A DNA stretch of 24,693 nucleotides from an uncultured Clostridium sp. (GCA_902496665.1 CABVBU010000037.1:1-24693); one strand, 5' to 3'. Shown: positions 1 to 7,911, counted from the stretch's first letter. The notes: generated by a model not told the origin, from the sequence alone. Made by a program: numbers and translations.

Positions 1-1139
1 ATCTCCCGCCACAGGCGGTCTGTTTTATCGATGGGAACGATTCCGCAGCCGATCTCGTCGCAGGTAATGACTGCGTTGGGGTTCTTCTCAAGGATCATAT
101 CCAGATACCGGTATATGACCTCCTCGATCCGGATCTCGATATTTTCCGTTTCTTTCGTCTGCTCTCTGACCATCTTTGTTTCTCCGGCAGATGTTCTTTC
201 AGCCGGGTCCCTCACAGCTGCAGTTCTCTCATTTATTTCTCTGAGGATGTTGTCGCAGAACACTCTGTCACGTTCTCTCTTCCCGTCATACTCACCCAGT
301 ACTGCGTCTATCAGTCTTCGAATATAGCTATGAAGATTCAGAACAGCCTCCGAATTAAACGCATCTTCCAATGGTGACTGTTCGCCGTCTGCCACAAGAA
401 TGAACCGGTTCTCTTCTGTCACTGCCTCACGCATCGCAAGGTTTGATTTTCCCTGATACGCGCCTCCTACAAAAAGCCTGATCCCGCTCTGACGATCCAC
501 AGATCGATCCGTTCTTCTCTCTTCCACTTTCGTATCTTCCCTCTTCTTTTTCTTCACTATCACCGGCTCCCCGCAGATCACCTCATACACTTCATCTGCC
601 TCCCCGGCCAGTGCGCAGTTGATTCCGCCCAGCAGCTTCCGGTACGCTTCCGTCTCCTCCGAGTACGGGCCCTGATCTCCTGACACATCATTTGTCACGA
701 TCACCAGAAAAGCCGAATTTTTTCTGATCATCCTGATTCCTTCCAGGATCCGTTCCATCGCGCCATTCTCCGGATCTTCCATGTCCCGGCGGTACATCTC
801 GTTCGCCGCAAGGTTGGAAACACACTCCAACAGACACCGGCTCCTGGCGGGAACCTCCGCCTTCGAAAGATCCACAGGACACTCGATGGTCATAAAATTC
901 TTTTTTTCCCGCATTTTGCGGTGTTTTCGGATCCGCTCCCTGCACTCCTCGTCCCAGGCGATCATGGTTGCAAGATAGCAGGACGGCTGATGGCACAGAT
1001 CCATTTCCCGGACGCCGCCGCGCATCGATTTACCGGCGGTTTCCGCCATCGCCTCTTCTCTCTTCGCCTGTTCTGCGATCAGCTTCTCCGCAAACGCGGA
1101 CTTTCCGCTGGAGCTTCCCCCATTTATCAGGATCATCAT
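1..1139 (-). CDS. cobU: Two-domain CobU-like adenosylcobinamide kinase / guanylyltransferase (3' end outside window)
   Basis: The frame is open from the ATG at 1139 to the window edge (379 codons, no stop), so the C-terminus is missing. Residues 1-196 resemble CobU, which phosphorylates adenosylcobinamide and transfers GMP to it late in cobalamin synthesis. Visible are a P-loop (GGSSSGKS, about 7-14), a YLATM strand, and an RIRKHRK motif whose His73 matches the guanylylated histidine of CobU. VTNDVSG (148-154) is followed by a typical CobU ending. After a charged linker (197-219) comes a second CobU-like module, with GGAYQGKS at 225-232 and CDEIGCGIVPID at 360-371. That resembles the short stand-alone adenosylcobinamide kinase-like proteins of Clostridia. 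The start lies 7 nt after the cbiG stop, so the genes are probably cotranscribed. The pathway is confident; the role of the second module is not. Confidence 0.85.
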   Translation of the reverse strand, partial: MMILINGGSSSGKSAFAEKLIAEQAKREEAMAETAGKSMRGGVREMDLCHQPSCYLATMIAWDEECRERIRKHRKMREKKNFMTIECPVDLSKAEVPARSRCLLECVSNLAANEMYRRDMEDPENGAMERILEGIRMIRKNSAFLVIVTNDVSGDQGPYSEETEAYRKLLGGINCALAGEADEVYEVICGEPVIVKKKKREDTKVEERRTDRSVDRQSGIRLFVGGAYQGKSNLAMREAVTEENRFILVADGEQSPLEDAFNSEAVLNLHSYIRRLIDAVLGEYDGKRERDRVFCDNILREINERTAAVRDPAERTSAGETKMVREQTKETENIEIRIEEVIYRYLDMILEKNPNAVITCDEIGCGIVPIDKTDRLWRE

Positions 1140-1146
1140 ATTCTTT

Positions 1147-2361
1147 CTACTCTATCCTCTCAATTTTTCTTCCCGATCCACATTTTTCTCCGGACTTTCC
1201 GATCATATAATACGCTGCGGCCACCGTCACGCCGTCCTCCGCTTCCTTATGGATCAGGATCCTGCACTCTGAAGCTCTCACGCCCAACCTGCACGCAGCC
1301 ACTGCGGACCGCTCGCAGACATTTCCGGTTCCCGTGGTCTTCCGCACAAATTCCGACTCCGGGAAATCTCCCGGCTGTCCGTTTAACTCCTCACTGGAAA
1401 ATGTCAGAAATGGCACCTGAAGTTCCTTTGCGAATTCGATGAGTCCCTGCTCCTGCTTCTTGATGTCGATGCTCGCCACCGCAAAGACGCTTCGCAGATC
1501 GATCCCGTTCCGCTCCATCGCGCTTTCCACCGCGGTCCGGATCTTCTCCACAGGTGTCCCGCGTTTACAGCCGATTCCAAGCGCCAAACACCGCGGGATC
1601 AGGCGCAGGACGCGGTCCGGCGGAATCCCTTTCTTTTCTTTTCCGGACACCGTAACCCAGAGATTCCGCTTACAGATCCGATCCTCAAAAAGTCCCTCCG
1701 GAATCTTTTTCCATGCTGAAAATCCGAAATCCGAGAACATTCCCACGGGCTCACCCGCAAGGATATCAGCCGAAATCTCCTTCGCAAGTTTCCGGTCCGT
1801 GATCACGAAACCATGATCCTTTGCGAACACGTCCACCGCAAATTTCTTCTCCACATCCGTCGCCGTTGTCACCACCGGCACTGCGCCAATCCCGGTAGCC
1901 ACCGTTTCCGCCAGCCGGTTCGCTCCTCCCACATGTCCGGAAAGAAGCGGGATCACAAACTGTCCCGCCTCATCCACACAGACCACCGCAGGATCCTGGA
2001 ACTTATCCCGCACATAGGGTGCAATGGAGCGCACCGCGATCCCGCAGGCACCCACAAAAATAAGAGCATCGTCCCGCAGAAAAGCCTCCTTCGTCCACTC
2101 CGAAAGTCCGCCCTCCGGCACCGCCTGATAAGGCACTCCGGCATCTGCCGCCGCAAGCTGCAGCGCGTACCGCCCGGCGATCCACAGAGACTGATACAGA
2201 GTGCCCCCGCCGCAGGATCTGTCCTCCGCTTTTGCGCTCCTATCATGATGTTCCGAACAAGACGCATTCGCGAAAGCTTCAGAAGCTCCGGAAAGGGTGT
2301 CATTGATCCGCTTCATCGTCTCAAAGCCGGCTCTTGTAAAACAAATAAGCGATATATTCAT
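1147..2361 (-). CDS. cbiG: Cobalt-precorrin 5A hydrolase CbiG
   Basis: CbiG opens the delta-lactone of cobalt-precorrin-5A and releases acetaldehyde in the anaerobic cobalamin pathway. The 404-residue protein has the family landmarks in order: an N-terminal segment beginning MNISLICFTRAG, the central SGHVGGANRLAE motif, VTTATD, then a C-terminal domain with LGIGCKRGTP and TGTGNVCERSA. I chose the ATG at 2361 because GGAAGGG lies about 8 nt upstream and the protein then starts at the conserved strand; an open extension to 2412 adds 17 unconserved residues. Residues about 20-55 form a variable stretch rich in Ser, Ala and charged residues. It heads the cobalamin genes here, directly upstream of the CobU-like gene, and a consensus promoter lies at 2425-2453. 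Confidence 0.93.
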   Translation of the reverse strand: MNISLICFTRAGFETMKRINDTLSGASEAFANASCSEHHDRSAKAEDRSCGGGTLYQSLWIAGRYALQLAAADAGVPYQAVPEGGLSEWTKEAFLRDDALIFVGACGIAVRSIAPYVRDKFQDPAVVCVDEAGQFVIPLLSGHVGGANRLAETVATGIGAVPVVTTATDVEKKFAVDVFAKDHGFVITDRKLAKEISADILAGEPVGMFSDFGFSAWKKIPEGLFEDRICKRNLWVTVSGKEKKGIPPDRVLRLIPRCLALGIGCKRGTPVEKIRTAVESAMERNGIDLRSVFAVASIDIKKQEQGLIEFAKELQVPFLTFSSEELNGQPGDFPESEFVRKTTGTGNVCERSAVAACRLGVRASECRILIHKEAEDGVTVAAAYYMIGKSGEKCGSGRKIERIE

Positions 2362-2424
2362 AATTGATTCCCTTCCGAGATCTGATTTTTCCATATGACT
2401 GAACTGCTGCATCTCTCTTCCCTA

Positions 2425-2453
2425 ATTATAAAAGAAAACCGCCATTGTTTCAA
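2425..2453 (-). promoter_or_regulatory. Sigma-A-type promoter for cbiG-cobU
   Basis: On the minus strand TTGAAA (2448-2453) is followed by a 17-nt spacer and a perfect TATAAT (2425-2430). It lies about 64 nt upstream of the cbiG start. The -35 box and spacer lie inside the hairpin assigned as the terminator of the SASP gene, so the two signals share the same bases. Confidence 0.7.
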
Positions 2454-2463
2454 TGGCAGTTTT
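2426..2463 (-). terminator. Rho-independent terminator of the SASP gene
   Basis: Arms 2451-2463 and 2435-2447 form a 13-bp stem with one G-T wobble and an AAA loop, followed on the minus strand by a T-rich tract (TTTTCTTTTAT). The SASP stop codon overlaps the loop and the upstream arm, so the stem includes the last codons of the gene. Confidence 0.75.
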
Positions 2464-2680
2464 CCCCTGAATTCTCCTTGTCCTGCGTTTTCGCGGACAT
2501 TTCTCTCTTCTTTTTTGTCACAAGACCGCCGATCCTGCCGCTCTCTTTTGCGGTAAGACACCGCCAGCCACCGGCGATTACCTTGTCCGCCAGCCCCAGC
2601 TCCTTCGCGATCTCGAATTTCATCCGGTCCTCCGGCTTTAAGTGCTCCGGATCCACCGGTTCTCTTTTTTTCTTCGACAC
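2450..2680 (-). CDS. Small acid-soluble spore protein, alpha/beta-type-like
   Basis: This 76-residue lysine-rich protein probably coats and protects spore DNA. Residues about 21-60 match the clostridial alpha/beta-type SASP pattern: KFEIAKELGLADKV, then a GW, then LTAKESGRIGGLVTKKKRE, in which the ESGRIGG segment corresponds to the family's conserved Gly-Gly signature. Both ends are charged and probably disordered. The start is GTG at 2680, with GGAAGGAG about 9 nt upstream. A sigma-G-like promoter lies at 2705-2735 and a strong terminator covers the 3' end, so the gene looks monocistronic and forespore-specific. It is more divergent than the Bacillus SspA/B type, so a related DNA-binding spore protein is possible. 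Confidence 0.8.
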   Translation of the reverse strand: MSKKKREPVDPEHLKPEDRMKFEIAKELGLADKVIAGGWRCLTAKESGRIGGLVTKKKREMSAKTQDKENSGENCH

Positions 2681-2704
2681 AGGCTCACGCTCCTTCCATA
2701 TGGA

Positions 2705-2735
2705 GAGTATGCCCGCTGTCCGGCATTTTCATACA
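2705..2735 (-). promoter_or_regulatory. Sigma-G-like (forespore) promoter for the SASP gene
   Basis: On the minus strand TGTATG (2730-2735), an 18-nt spacer and CATACTC (2705-2711) resemble the Bacillus sigma-G consensus TGAATA-N18-CATACTA, matching 4 of 6 and 6 of 7 positions. It sits 25 nt upstream of the GTG start of a spore protein gene, which fits the expected regulation. No sigma-A-type promoter was seen in this gap. Confidence 0.55.
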
Positions 2736-2762
2736 GATCGGTTTCTACTAAGATCCCATAAT

Positions 2763-3512
2763 TTATTTTGCGTATCCATTCTCACCCTGAAATACGACGA
2801 TCTTTTCTGCCTTATTTCCGTTCTCCTCGTTCCAGATCAGGATCTCGGTTCCTTCTGTAAGGTCTTTCTCGGAGACAATATTTCTTGTCAGGTATGGAAG
2901 AAGTCTTGTTTCAGCGGTAATCTCGTAATTGATCCCATTCTCGGCTGTGAGAATCCACTCACCTTTTGTATTCGCAGCCGTCAATTCCTTTACCTTCGTG
3001 TATCTCGGGAAATCATATCCCTCTGCCTGTACTAAGATCAGCAGACCATTTGTGATCGGCGGAAGGCTCAACGTCATCGCCTCATCTACATAAGCGCTGA
3101 TGGTATTTCCTTCTTTCAGATCGCCGAGTTCCACCGGATAACCATTCTCTGCGTCCAGAACCTTCGTATCCTCTGCGATCGTAATTACAACGTCCTCATC
3201 AAATCCATTATCCTGGCGATGCATCGTAAGCTGTCCGTCTTCCACAGAAACGATCGTTCCCATCATCGGATCAGACTCACTTGCAGCCTCCGTGTCTGCC
3301 GCTCCACTTTCCTGACTGGTACTGTCCGGAAGTTTTCCCGCCTCGTTTTCCGTAGTCGCAGAAGTCTCCGTTCCTGCAGGAGTCTCAACGACTGTTGTTT
3401 TTGTCTCCTCCTTTGTCTGTCCATCCGCCTTGCCGCATCCGGTGATCCCCATAGATGCGATCATCATGGCCGCACAGGCAAGTGCTGTCATTCTTTTCAT
3501 ATTTTTCATCAT
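2763..3512 (-). CDS. Putative lipoprotein of unknown function
   Basis: The product is 249 residues. It begins with a lipoprotein signal peptide: basic MMKNMKR, a hydrophobic core and the lipobox ITGC with the acylated cysteine at residue 26. Residues 27-80 are rich in Thr, Glu, Ser and Ala, a likely flexible wall-spanning linker. From about 84 a globular region begins with MGTIVSVEDGQLTMH and continues as alternating beta strands (VVITIAEDTKVLD, ILIWNE, KIVVFQ), probably an extracytoplasmic beta-barrel. I recognise no catalytic motif and do not assign a function. The start at 3512 has AGGAGG 9 nt upstream. It stands alone, with intergenic DNA on both sides and no clear promoter. Confidence 0.8.
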   Translation of the reverse strand: MMKNMKRMTALACAAMMIASMGITGCGKADGQTKEETKTTVVETPAGTETSATTENEAGKLPDSTSQESGAADTEAASESDPMMGTIVSVEDGQLTMHRQDNGFDEDVVITIAEDTKVLDAENGYPVELGDLKEGNTISAYVDEAMTLSLPPITNGLLILVQAEGYDFPRYTKVKELTAANTKGEWILTAENGINYEITAETRLLPYLTRNIVSEKDLTEGTEILIWNEENGNKAEKIVVFQGENGYAK

Positions 3513-3600
3513 AATAAAATTCCTCCTGTTATCCTGTATTGGTCTTTGCCGGATCGCATTGTTTTACAGCGGTCTCCTTCAAATACCGATTTGCGGCCGT

Positions 3601-3663
3601 CCTGATTTTCAGGGTTACTGTTCACGTCTTGCGCAAACAGTAACCGATTTCGTGTACAGTAAC
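3601..3663. repeat. Cluster of inverted repeats with three ACAGTAAC-type arms
   Basis: A perfect 10-bp inverted repeat has arms GGTTACTGTT (3613-3622) and AACAGTAACC (3636-3645) with a 13-nt loop. A third arm, CGTGTACAGTAAC (3651-3663), can pair with 3614-3626 at 12 of 13 positions, so the left arm has two competing partners. A small palindrome, CCTGATTTTCAGG (3601-3613), abuts it. It lies 90-150 nt upstream of the lipoprotein start. It could be a leader structure, an operator or a dispersed small repeat. Confidence 0.5.
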
Positions 3664-3926
3664 TTTTCAGGTTCTTCCGCCGTCTTTCTCTTTTGTACGG
3701 TTATCTTAACATACAAATCTTGAAATTACACTATGATTTCAATTACAAATCCCTTACGCATTTTTGTAGTGCGGGCACAATTTGCGGCATTTCTGCGGCA
3801 GGCCTCGCGGCCCCTGAAATCCGTTTCGATCGTCACCGGAAAATAACTCCGACGCATGACAATGCCGCAGACCTACGCAGACATGAAATTTGACTCACTG
3901 TTTAAAAAATGAATGTGTCCTGTCAC
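3664..3926. other. Non-coding stretch with no recognised feature
   Basis: This is the rest of the roughly 480-base gap between the lipoprotein gene and rpsA. I find no convincing coding frame or RNA gene. A TGTTAAGAT sequence on the minus strand near 3705-3713 could be an extended -10 for the lipoprotein gene, but its -35 is poor. A repeated TGCGGCA and a GGCC inverted repeat are present without clear meaning. Confidence 0.4.
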
Positions 3927-3962
3927 ATAAAAAAGGACACCGCCCGTAAAGAACGATGTCCT
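3927..3962 (-). terminator. Rho-independent terminator of the rpsA operon
   Basis: On the minus strand a 9-bp stem (arms 3954-3962 and 3934-3942, one wobble) with an 11-nt loop is followed by a run of Ts (complement of 3927-3934). It lies about 31 nt after the rpsA stop. Confidence 0.85.
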
Positions 3963-3993
3963 CGAAAATTTTTATTTAAGCATCACCTTCGGA

Positions 3994-5073
3994 TTACTCC
4001 TCTGTCTGCTCCTGTGCGTTGTCAGCCTCAAGAGCCTTCATGCTTAAGCTGATCTTTCTGTCTGCCTCATTGAAATCAACGATCTTAGCAGTGATCTCCT
4101 GACCGATGGAAAGTACATCAGCCGGCTTAGCAACGTGCTCTCTGGAGATCTGGGATACGTGAAGCAGAGCGTCTACGCCCGGCTCAAGCTCAACGAATGC
4201 GCCGAAGTCAGTCATACGAGCTACCTTACCTGTAACTACGTTGCCTACTGCGTACTTCTCAGCAGCGTCAGCCCACGGATTTGTCTCCGGGAACTTCATG
4301 GAAAGGGCAATCTTCTCACCGTTGATGTCTTTGATGAGAGCTGTTACCTTATCGCCAACCTTGAATACTTTCTTCGGGTTCTCGATTCTGCCCCAGGACA
4401 TCTCGGAGATGTGGAGTAAACCGTCAGCGCCGCCGAGATCGATGAATGCACCGAAATCAGTTACGTTCTTAACAGTTCCTTCTACCTTGTCACCTACAGC
4501 AATCTTCTCGAAGAGAGCTTTCTGCATCTCAGCCTTCTTAGCAACGATAAGCTGCTTGCGGTCGCCGATGACTCTTCTTCTTCTCGGATTGAACTCTGTG
4601 ATCACGAATTCGATCTCTTTATCAGCATATTTGGATAAATCTTTCTCATATACGTCGGATACAAGGCTTGCCGGGATGAAGATTCTAGCTTCGTCCACGA
4701 TAACACTTAAACCGCCGTCAAGAACCTGGGAAACCTTTGCTGTAAGAACCTCGTGGTTCTCAAATGCCTCCTCAAGTCTCTTATTTCCTCTGTCTGCAGC
4801 CAGTCTCTTGTAGGAAAGAGCAACCTGACCTTCACCGTCGTTCACCTTTACGACTTTGGCTTCCATCTCGTCACCAACATGTACAAGATTTCTTAAGTCT
4901 ACGTTGGACTCGTTTGTATATTCACTGCGGGTAATGATGCCATCAGACTTGTAACCAATATTTAAAACGATTTCGTCTTCTTTTACGTCAATGACCTTAC
5001 CGGTGACAACCTCTCCTGTACGTATTGTTTTTAATGATTCTTCTAACATTTGTTCAAAACTTAACTCTGACAT
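3994..5073 (-). CDS. rpsA: Ribosomal protein S1-like protein with four S1 domains
   Basis: The 359-residue protein contains four S1/OB-fold RNA-binding repeats at about 18-88, 105-170, 190-260 and 275-345. The third and fourth carry the clearest signatures, VTDFGAFIDLGGADGLLHISEMSWG and MTDFGAFVELEPGVDALLHVSQIS in abbreviated form. The C-terminus is acidic. The length fits the short S1 proteins of Clostridia rather than the six-repeat E. coli S1. It probably binds mRNA on or near the 30S subunit. The ATG at 5073 lies inside the end of ispH, and its AGGAGG ribosome site is within ispH, 9 nt upstream, so translation is probably coupled. It is the last gene before a strong terminator. Confidence 0.92.
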   Translation of the reverse strand: MSELSFEQMLEESLKTIRTGEVVTGKVIDVKEDEIVLNIGYKSDGIITRSEYTNESNVDLRNLVHVGDEMEAKVVKVNDGEGQVALSYKRLAADRGNKRLEEAFENHEVLTAKVSQVLDGGLSVIVDEARIFIPASLVSDVYEKDLSKYADKEIEFVITEFNPRRRRVIGDRKQLIVAKKAEMQKALFEKIAVGDKVEGTVKNVTDFGAFIDLGGADGLLHISEMSWGRIENPKKVFKVGDKVTALIKDINGEKIALSMKFPETNPWADAAEKYAVGNVVTGKVARMTDFGAFVELEPGVDALLHVSQISREHVAKPADVLSIGQEITAKIVDFNEADRKISLSMKALEADNAQEQTEE

Positions 5074-5906
5074 TTAGTATGAACCTCCTCGATAATATTG
5101 TTTGGGGTTGACGCCCCGGCCGTAATACCTACACTGCGCACAGAACTAATACATTCAGGATTAAAGTCGCCCAGAGTCTGGATGTAATAGGTGTTTTTAC
5201 ATTCCTTCCGGCAGATATCGTATAGCTTCTGGGTATTCGAGCTGTGTTTCCCGCCGATAACCAGCATCACTTCCACCTGCGAGGCTATCCTCATCGCTTC
5301 CACTTGTCTTTCCTGTGTTGCATTGCAAATCGTATTTAAAACAGTTATATCATACCTCGTTTTAGAAATTTTTTCAACTATATCTTGAAATTTCTTGTAA
5401 TTAAATGTCGTCTGGGATACAATACAAAGCTTCTCATTTTCCGGAAGCTGCAGCTTAAGAAAATCATCCATGTCCTCGATGACCACTGTCCGCTCATCTC
5501 CCCATCCCTTGATGCCCTGCACCTCCGGATGGTCCTCACTGCCTATGATCAGGACTTTTCTTCCTTCTGCTGACTGTTTTTCAACGATCCGGTGGATCTT
5601 CTTCACATAGGGACATGTGGCATCCACGATCTCCACATCGTTTTCCTTTAAGATCTCGTAGACATTTTTTCCGACACCGTGGGAGCGGATCACCACGACC
5701 GCGTCACGGAGCGTCTTTAATTCTTCCAGGGAGTCGATGACCTCCACGCCTTTTTCCCTGAGGTCCCCAACGACCTGTTCGTTGTGGATAATGGGACCGT
5801 AGGTGTAGATCGGTTTTTCCGACTTTCCGATCTGCTCATATACTTTTTCCACGGCACGCTTCACACCAAAGCAGAAGCCTGCCGTCTTTGCAACCGTTAC
5901 TTTCAT
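5061..5906 (-). CDS. ispH: 4-hydroxy-3-methylbut-2-enyl diphosphate reductase (LytB)
   Basis: IspH makes IPP and DMAPP from HMBPP in the last step of the MEP isoprenoid pathway, using a [4Fe-4S] cluster. The 281-residue protein has the three cluster cysteines in their usual contexts: GFCFGVKRAV (Cys12), DATCPYVKK (Cys98) and NTICNATQERQ (Cys194). The substrate-binding histidines are in IIHNEQVV and RSHGVG, and the STPNNIIEEV ending is typical. I place the start at the ATG at 5906, two bases after the cmk stop, because AGGGTG is well spaced for it; a GTG at 5915 would sit too close to that site. The 3' end overlaps rpsA by 13 nt. Confidence 0.95.
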   Translation of the reverse strand: MKVTVAKTAGFCFGVKRAVEKVYEQIGKSEKPIYTYGPIIHNEQVVGDLREKGVEVIDSLEELKTLRDAVVVIRSHGVGKNVYEILKENDVEIVDATCPYVKKIHRIVEKQSAEGRKVLIIGSEDHPEVQGIKGWGDERTVVIEDMDDFLKLQLPENEKLCIVSQTTFNYKKFQDIVEKISKTRYDITVLNTICNATQERQVEAMRIASQVEVMLVIGGKHSSNTQKLYDICRKECKNTYYIQTLGDFNPECISSVRSVGITAGASTPNNIIEEVHTKCQS

Positions 5907-5907
5907 C

Positions 5908-6579
5908 TTATGCACCCTGCTTTTTATCGATCATCGATACGATGGTGTCCACGACTTCCTTTAAAGTCAGGTCAGAGCTGTCTAAAAGCACCGCGTCATC
6001 TGCCTGTTTTAACGGGGAATTCTCCCGGTGCATATCCCGGTAGTCCCGATCGATGATGTCCTTCTCGATCTCATCGAGATCGCAGGCTGTTCCTTTCTCC
6101 TTAAGCTCATTATAGCGGCGTTTCGCCCGGACTGCGGAGCTTGCGGTCAGATATACCTTCACATCGGCATCCGGCAGAACACAGGTTCCGATGTCGCGGC
6201 CGTCCATGATCACGTCCGCCTTCTTTGCCAGGTCTTTCTGGAGTTCCACGAGTTTCTCACGGACCTTCTTGTAGACGGATGTGGCTGAAGCCATGTTTCC
6301 GACCTCCTCGGTGCGGATCAGGCCAGATACATTCTCACCGTTTAATATTACCTGCTGCGCGCTGTCCTCGTAGCAGATCGTGATCTCCACCTTGTCAAGT
6401 ACCGCGTTGATGGCGTTCTCGTCGGTCTTATCGATTCCCTGGCGCAGAAAATATAACGCCATTGCCCGGTACATTGCTCCGGTATCCACATAGATAAAAT
6501 TCTTCAGAGCTGCCACAGACTTTGCCACGGTGCTCTTTCCGGCTCCTGCCGGTCCGTCTATCGCTACATTAAAAGACAT
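5908..6579 (-). CDS. cmk: Cytidylate kinase
   Basis: Cmk phosphorylates CMP and dCMP to the diphosphates in the cytoplasm. The 223-residue protein starts with AIDGPAGAGKSTVAK, the P-loop, at about 6-20. It continues with the YVDTGAMYRA substrate motif, VIMDGRDIGTCVLPDADVKVYL and the RAKRRYNEL lid region, and ends with a typical LTLKEVVDTI helix. An AAGGGGAG site precedes the ATG at 6579. The order cmk-ispH-rpsA is common in Clostridia, and the next start lies two bases beyond its stop, so the three genes form a tight unit. A 102-base gap separates it from the upstream flavoprotein gene, and I see no convincing promoter there. Confidence 0.95.
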   Translation of the reverse strand: MSFNVAIDGPAGAGKSTVAKSVAALKNFIYVDTGAMYRAMALYFLRQGIDKTDENAINAVLDKVEITICYEDSAQQVILNGENVSGLIRTEEVGNMASATSVYKKVREKLVELQKDLAKKADVIMDGRDIGTCVLPDADVKVYLTASSAVRAKRRYNELKEKGTACDLDEIEKDIIDRDYRDMHRENSPLKQADDAVLLDSSDLTLKEVVDTIVSMIDKKQGA

Positions 6580-6681
6580 GTTATTCTCCCCTTAGTTTAT
6601 TCCAAGATTTTTTATTTATTCGTGATGGTTCCATATCTTTACAGCCACACGGATTCAAAGCTGCTTCTCAGATCCGGTGCT

Positions 6682-7911
6682 CTATACGCTCCTGCCTGCC
6701 AGCATTCCGGTCGACCAGGCGATCTGCAGGTTGAATCCACCGGTCACACCATCCAGATCCAGAACCTCGCCCGCAAAATAGAGGCCCTGCAGCTTTTTCG
6801 ATTCCATAGTAGACGGATTCACTTCCTTCACATTCACTCCGCCCTGCGTCACGATCGCCTCATTGTACCCGCGGAGTCCTGTGAGTGTCACGGAAAACGC
6901 TTTTGTGAGATCCACCAGACGCTTTCTCTCCTCCGCAGTCACCTCATTGACCTGTTTTTCCGGATCGATGCCGCTCCGCTCTATCATCACCGGGATCAGC
7001 TTTGCCGGGAAGAGGTGATTTAAGGAGTTTTTAAACTGCTTATTTTTCGCCTCATCGAAATCCCGCAGGATTCTCGCATCCAGCTGCTCTTTTGAGAGTG
7101 CCGGTTTCAGGTCGATATCCATTCTGAGCGGCGTTTTTTTGATGATCTTCGCCGCATAGCTGCTGGCACTCAATACAACAGGCCCGCTGACGCCGAAATG
7201 CGTAAACAGCATCTCGCCGAACTCTTTCCAGAGCACTTTCTTTCCGTTCCAGACAGTCACCTCGATATTTCTCAAGGAGAGTCCCTGAAGTTCTTTCACG
7301 TCATCTTCTGCACATACAAACGGAACAAGTGCCGGTGACAGAGGTGTCACCGTGTGGCCCGCCTCTTTTGCAAAACGGTACCCGTCCCCCGTGGAACCTG
7401 TTGACGGGTAGGAAAGTCCGCCTGTGGCGATCACCACCGCATCGGCATCCACACTCTTTCCAGATTTTTCCAGAACGATCCCCGCCGCCTTTTCATCCCT
7501 GATCACGATATCCCTGACCGGTTCATTTAAGAAGATCTTTACGCCCAGAGATTTCATCTTCCGCTCCAACGCCCCCGTCACATCGGAAGCATGGTCCGAT
7601 ACCGGGAACATTCTCGCTCCCCGTTCTTCCTTCACCGGGCAGCCATTTGCCTCCACAAGATCCACGATATCAAAATTTGTGAATCCATAGATGGCACTGT
7701 AAAGGAACTTCCCATTGGAGACCATATTTCTGAACAGGTCCTCCGTATCGCAGCCGTTCGTCAGATTGCAGCGTCCTTTTCCCGTGATATAGATCTTTTT
7801 CCCAAGCTTCTCATTTTTCTCATAAACGGAGACATCATGTCCGCACTCCGCGGCACCGATGGCAGCAGCCATTCCCGCTGCCCCGCCGCCTATAATCACC
7901 ACTTTGCTCAT
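6682..7911 (-). CDS. HI0933/YhiN-family flavoprotein (NAD(P)/FAD-dependent oxidoreductase)
   Basis: This 409-residue protein begins with the FAD-binding Rossmann motif VVIIGGGAAGMAAAIGAA. ITGKGRCNLTN follows at about 42-52, a hallmark of the HI0933/YhiN family. VVIATGGLSYPSTGSTGDGY lies mid-protein and GLYFAGEVLDLDGVTGGFNLQ near the C-terminus. The family is widespread, and its physiological substrate is generally not established. Members related to BaiN have been linked to bile-acid metabolism, but nothing here decides that. The ATG at 7911 overlaps the stop of the upstream PPK2 gene as ATGA. An open extension to 7995 runs inside that gene and is rejected. Confidence 0.9.
   Translation of the reverse strand: MSKVVIIGGGAAGMAAAIGAAECGHDVSVYEKNEKLGKKIYITGKGRCNLTNGCDTEDLFRNMVSNGKFLYSAIYGFTNFDIVDLVEANGCPVKEERGARMFPVSDHASDVTGALERKMKSLGVKIFLNEPVRDIVIRDEKAAGIVLEKSGKSVDADAVVIATGGLSYPSTGSTGDGYRFAKEAGHTVTPLSPALVPFVCAEDDVKELQGLSLRNIEVTVWNGKKVLWKEFGEMLFTHFGVSGPVVLSASSYAAKIIKKTPLRMDIDLKPALSKEQLDARILRDFDEAKNKQFKNSLNHLFPAKLIPVMIERSGIDPEKQVNEVTAEERKRLVDLTKAFSVTLTGLRGYNEAIVTQGGVNVKEVNPSTMESKKLQGLYFAGEVLDLDGVTGGFNLQIAWSTGMLAGRSV

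Noticed and set aside
1439..1816. Plus-strand open frame opposite cbiG
   Set aside because: It has no ribosome site and its protein is Arg/Ser/Pro-rich, typical of a GC-rich antisense shadow. The same holds for other long plus frames opposite cbiG, rpsA, PPK2 and the lipoprotein genes.
2362..2449. Cobalamin riboswitch before cbiG
   Set aside because: Only 88 bases separate cbiG from the SASP gene, and no B12-box or related conserved blocks are present.
5061..5073. A fused ispH-rpsA gene interrupted by a frameshift error
   Set aside because: rpsA has its own ATG and a well-placed AGGAGG, and ispH ends in frame with its family's normal C-terminus, so two separate genes explain the data.
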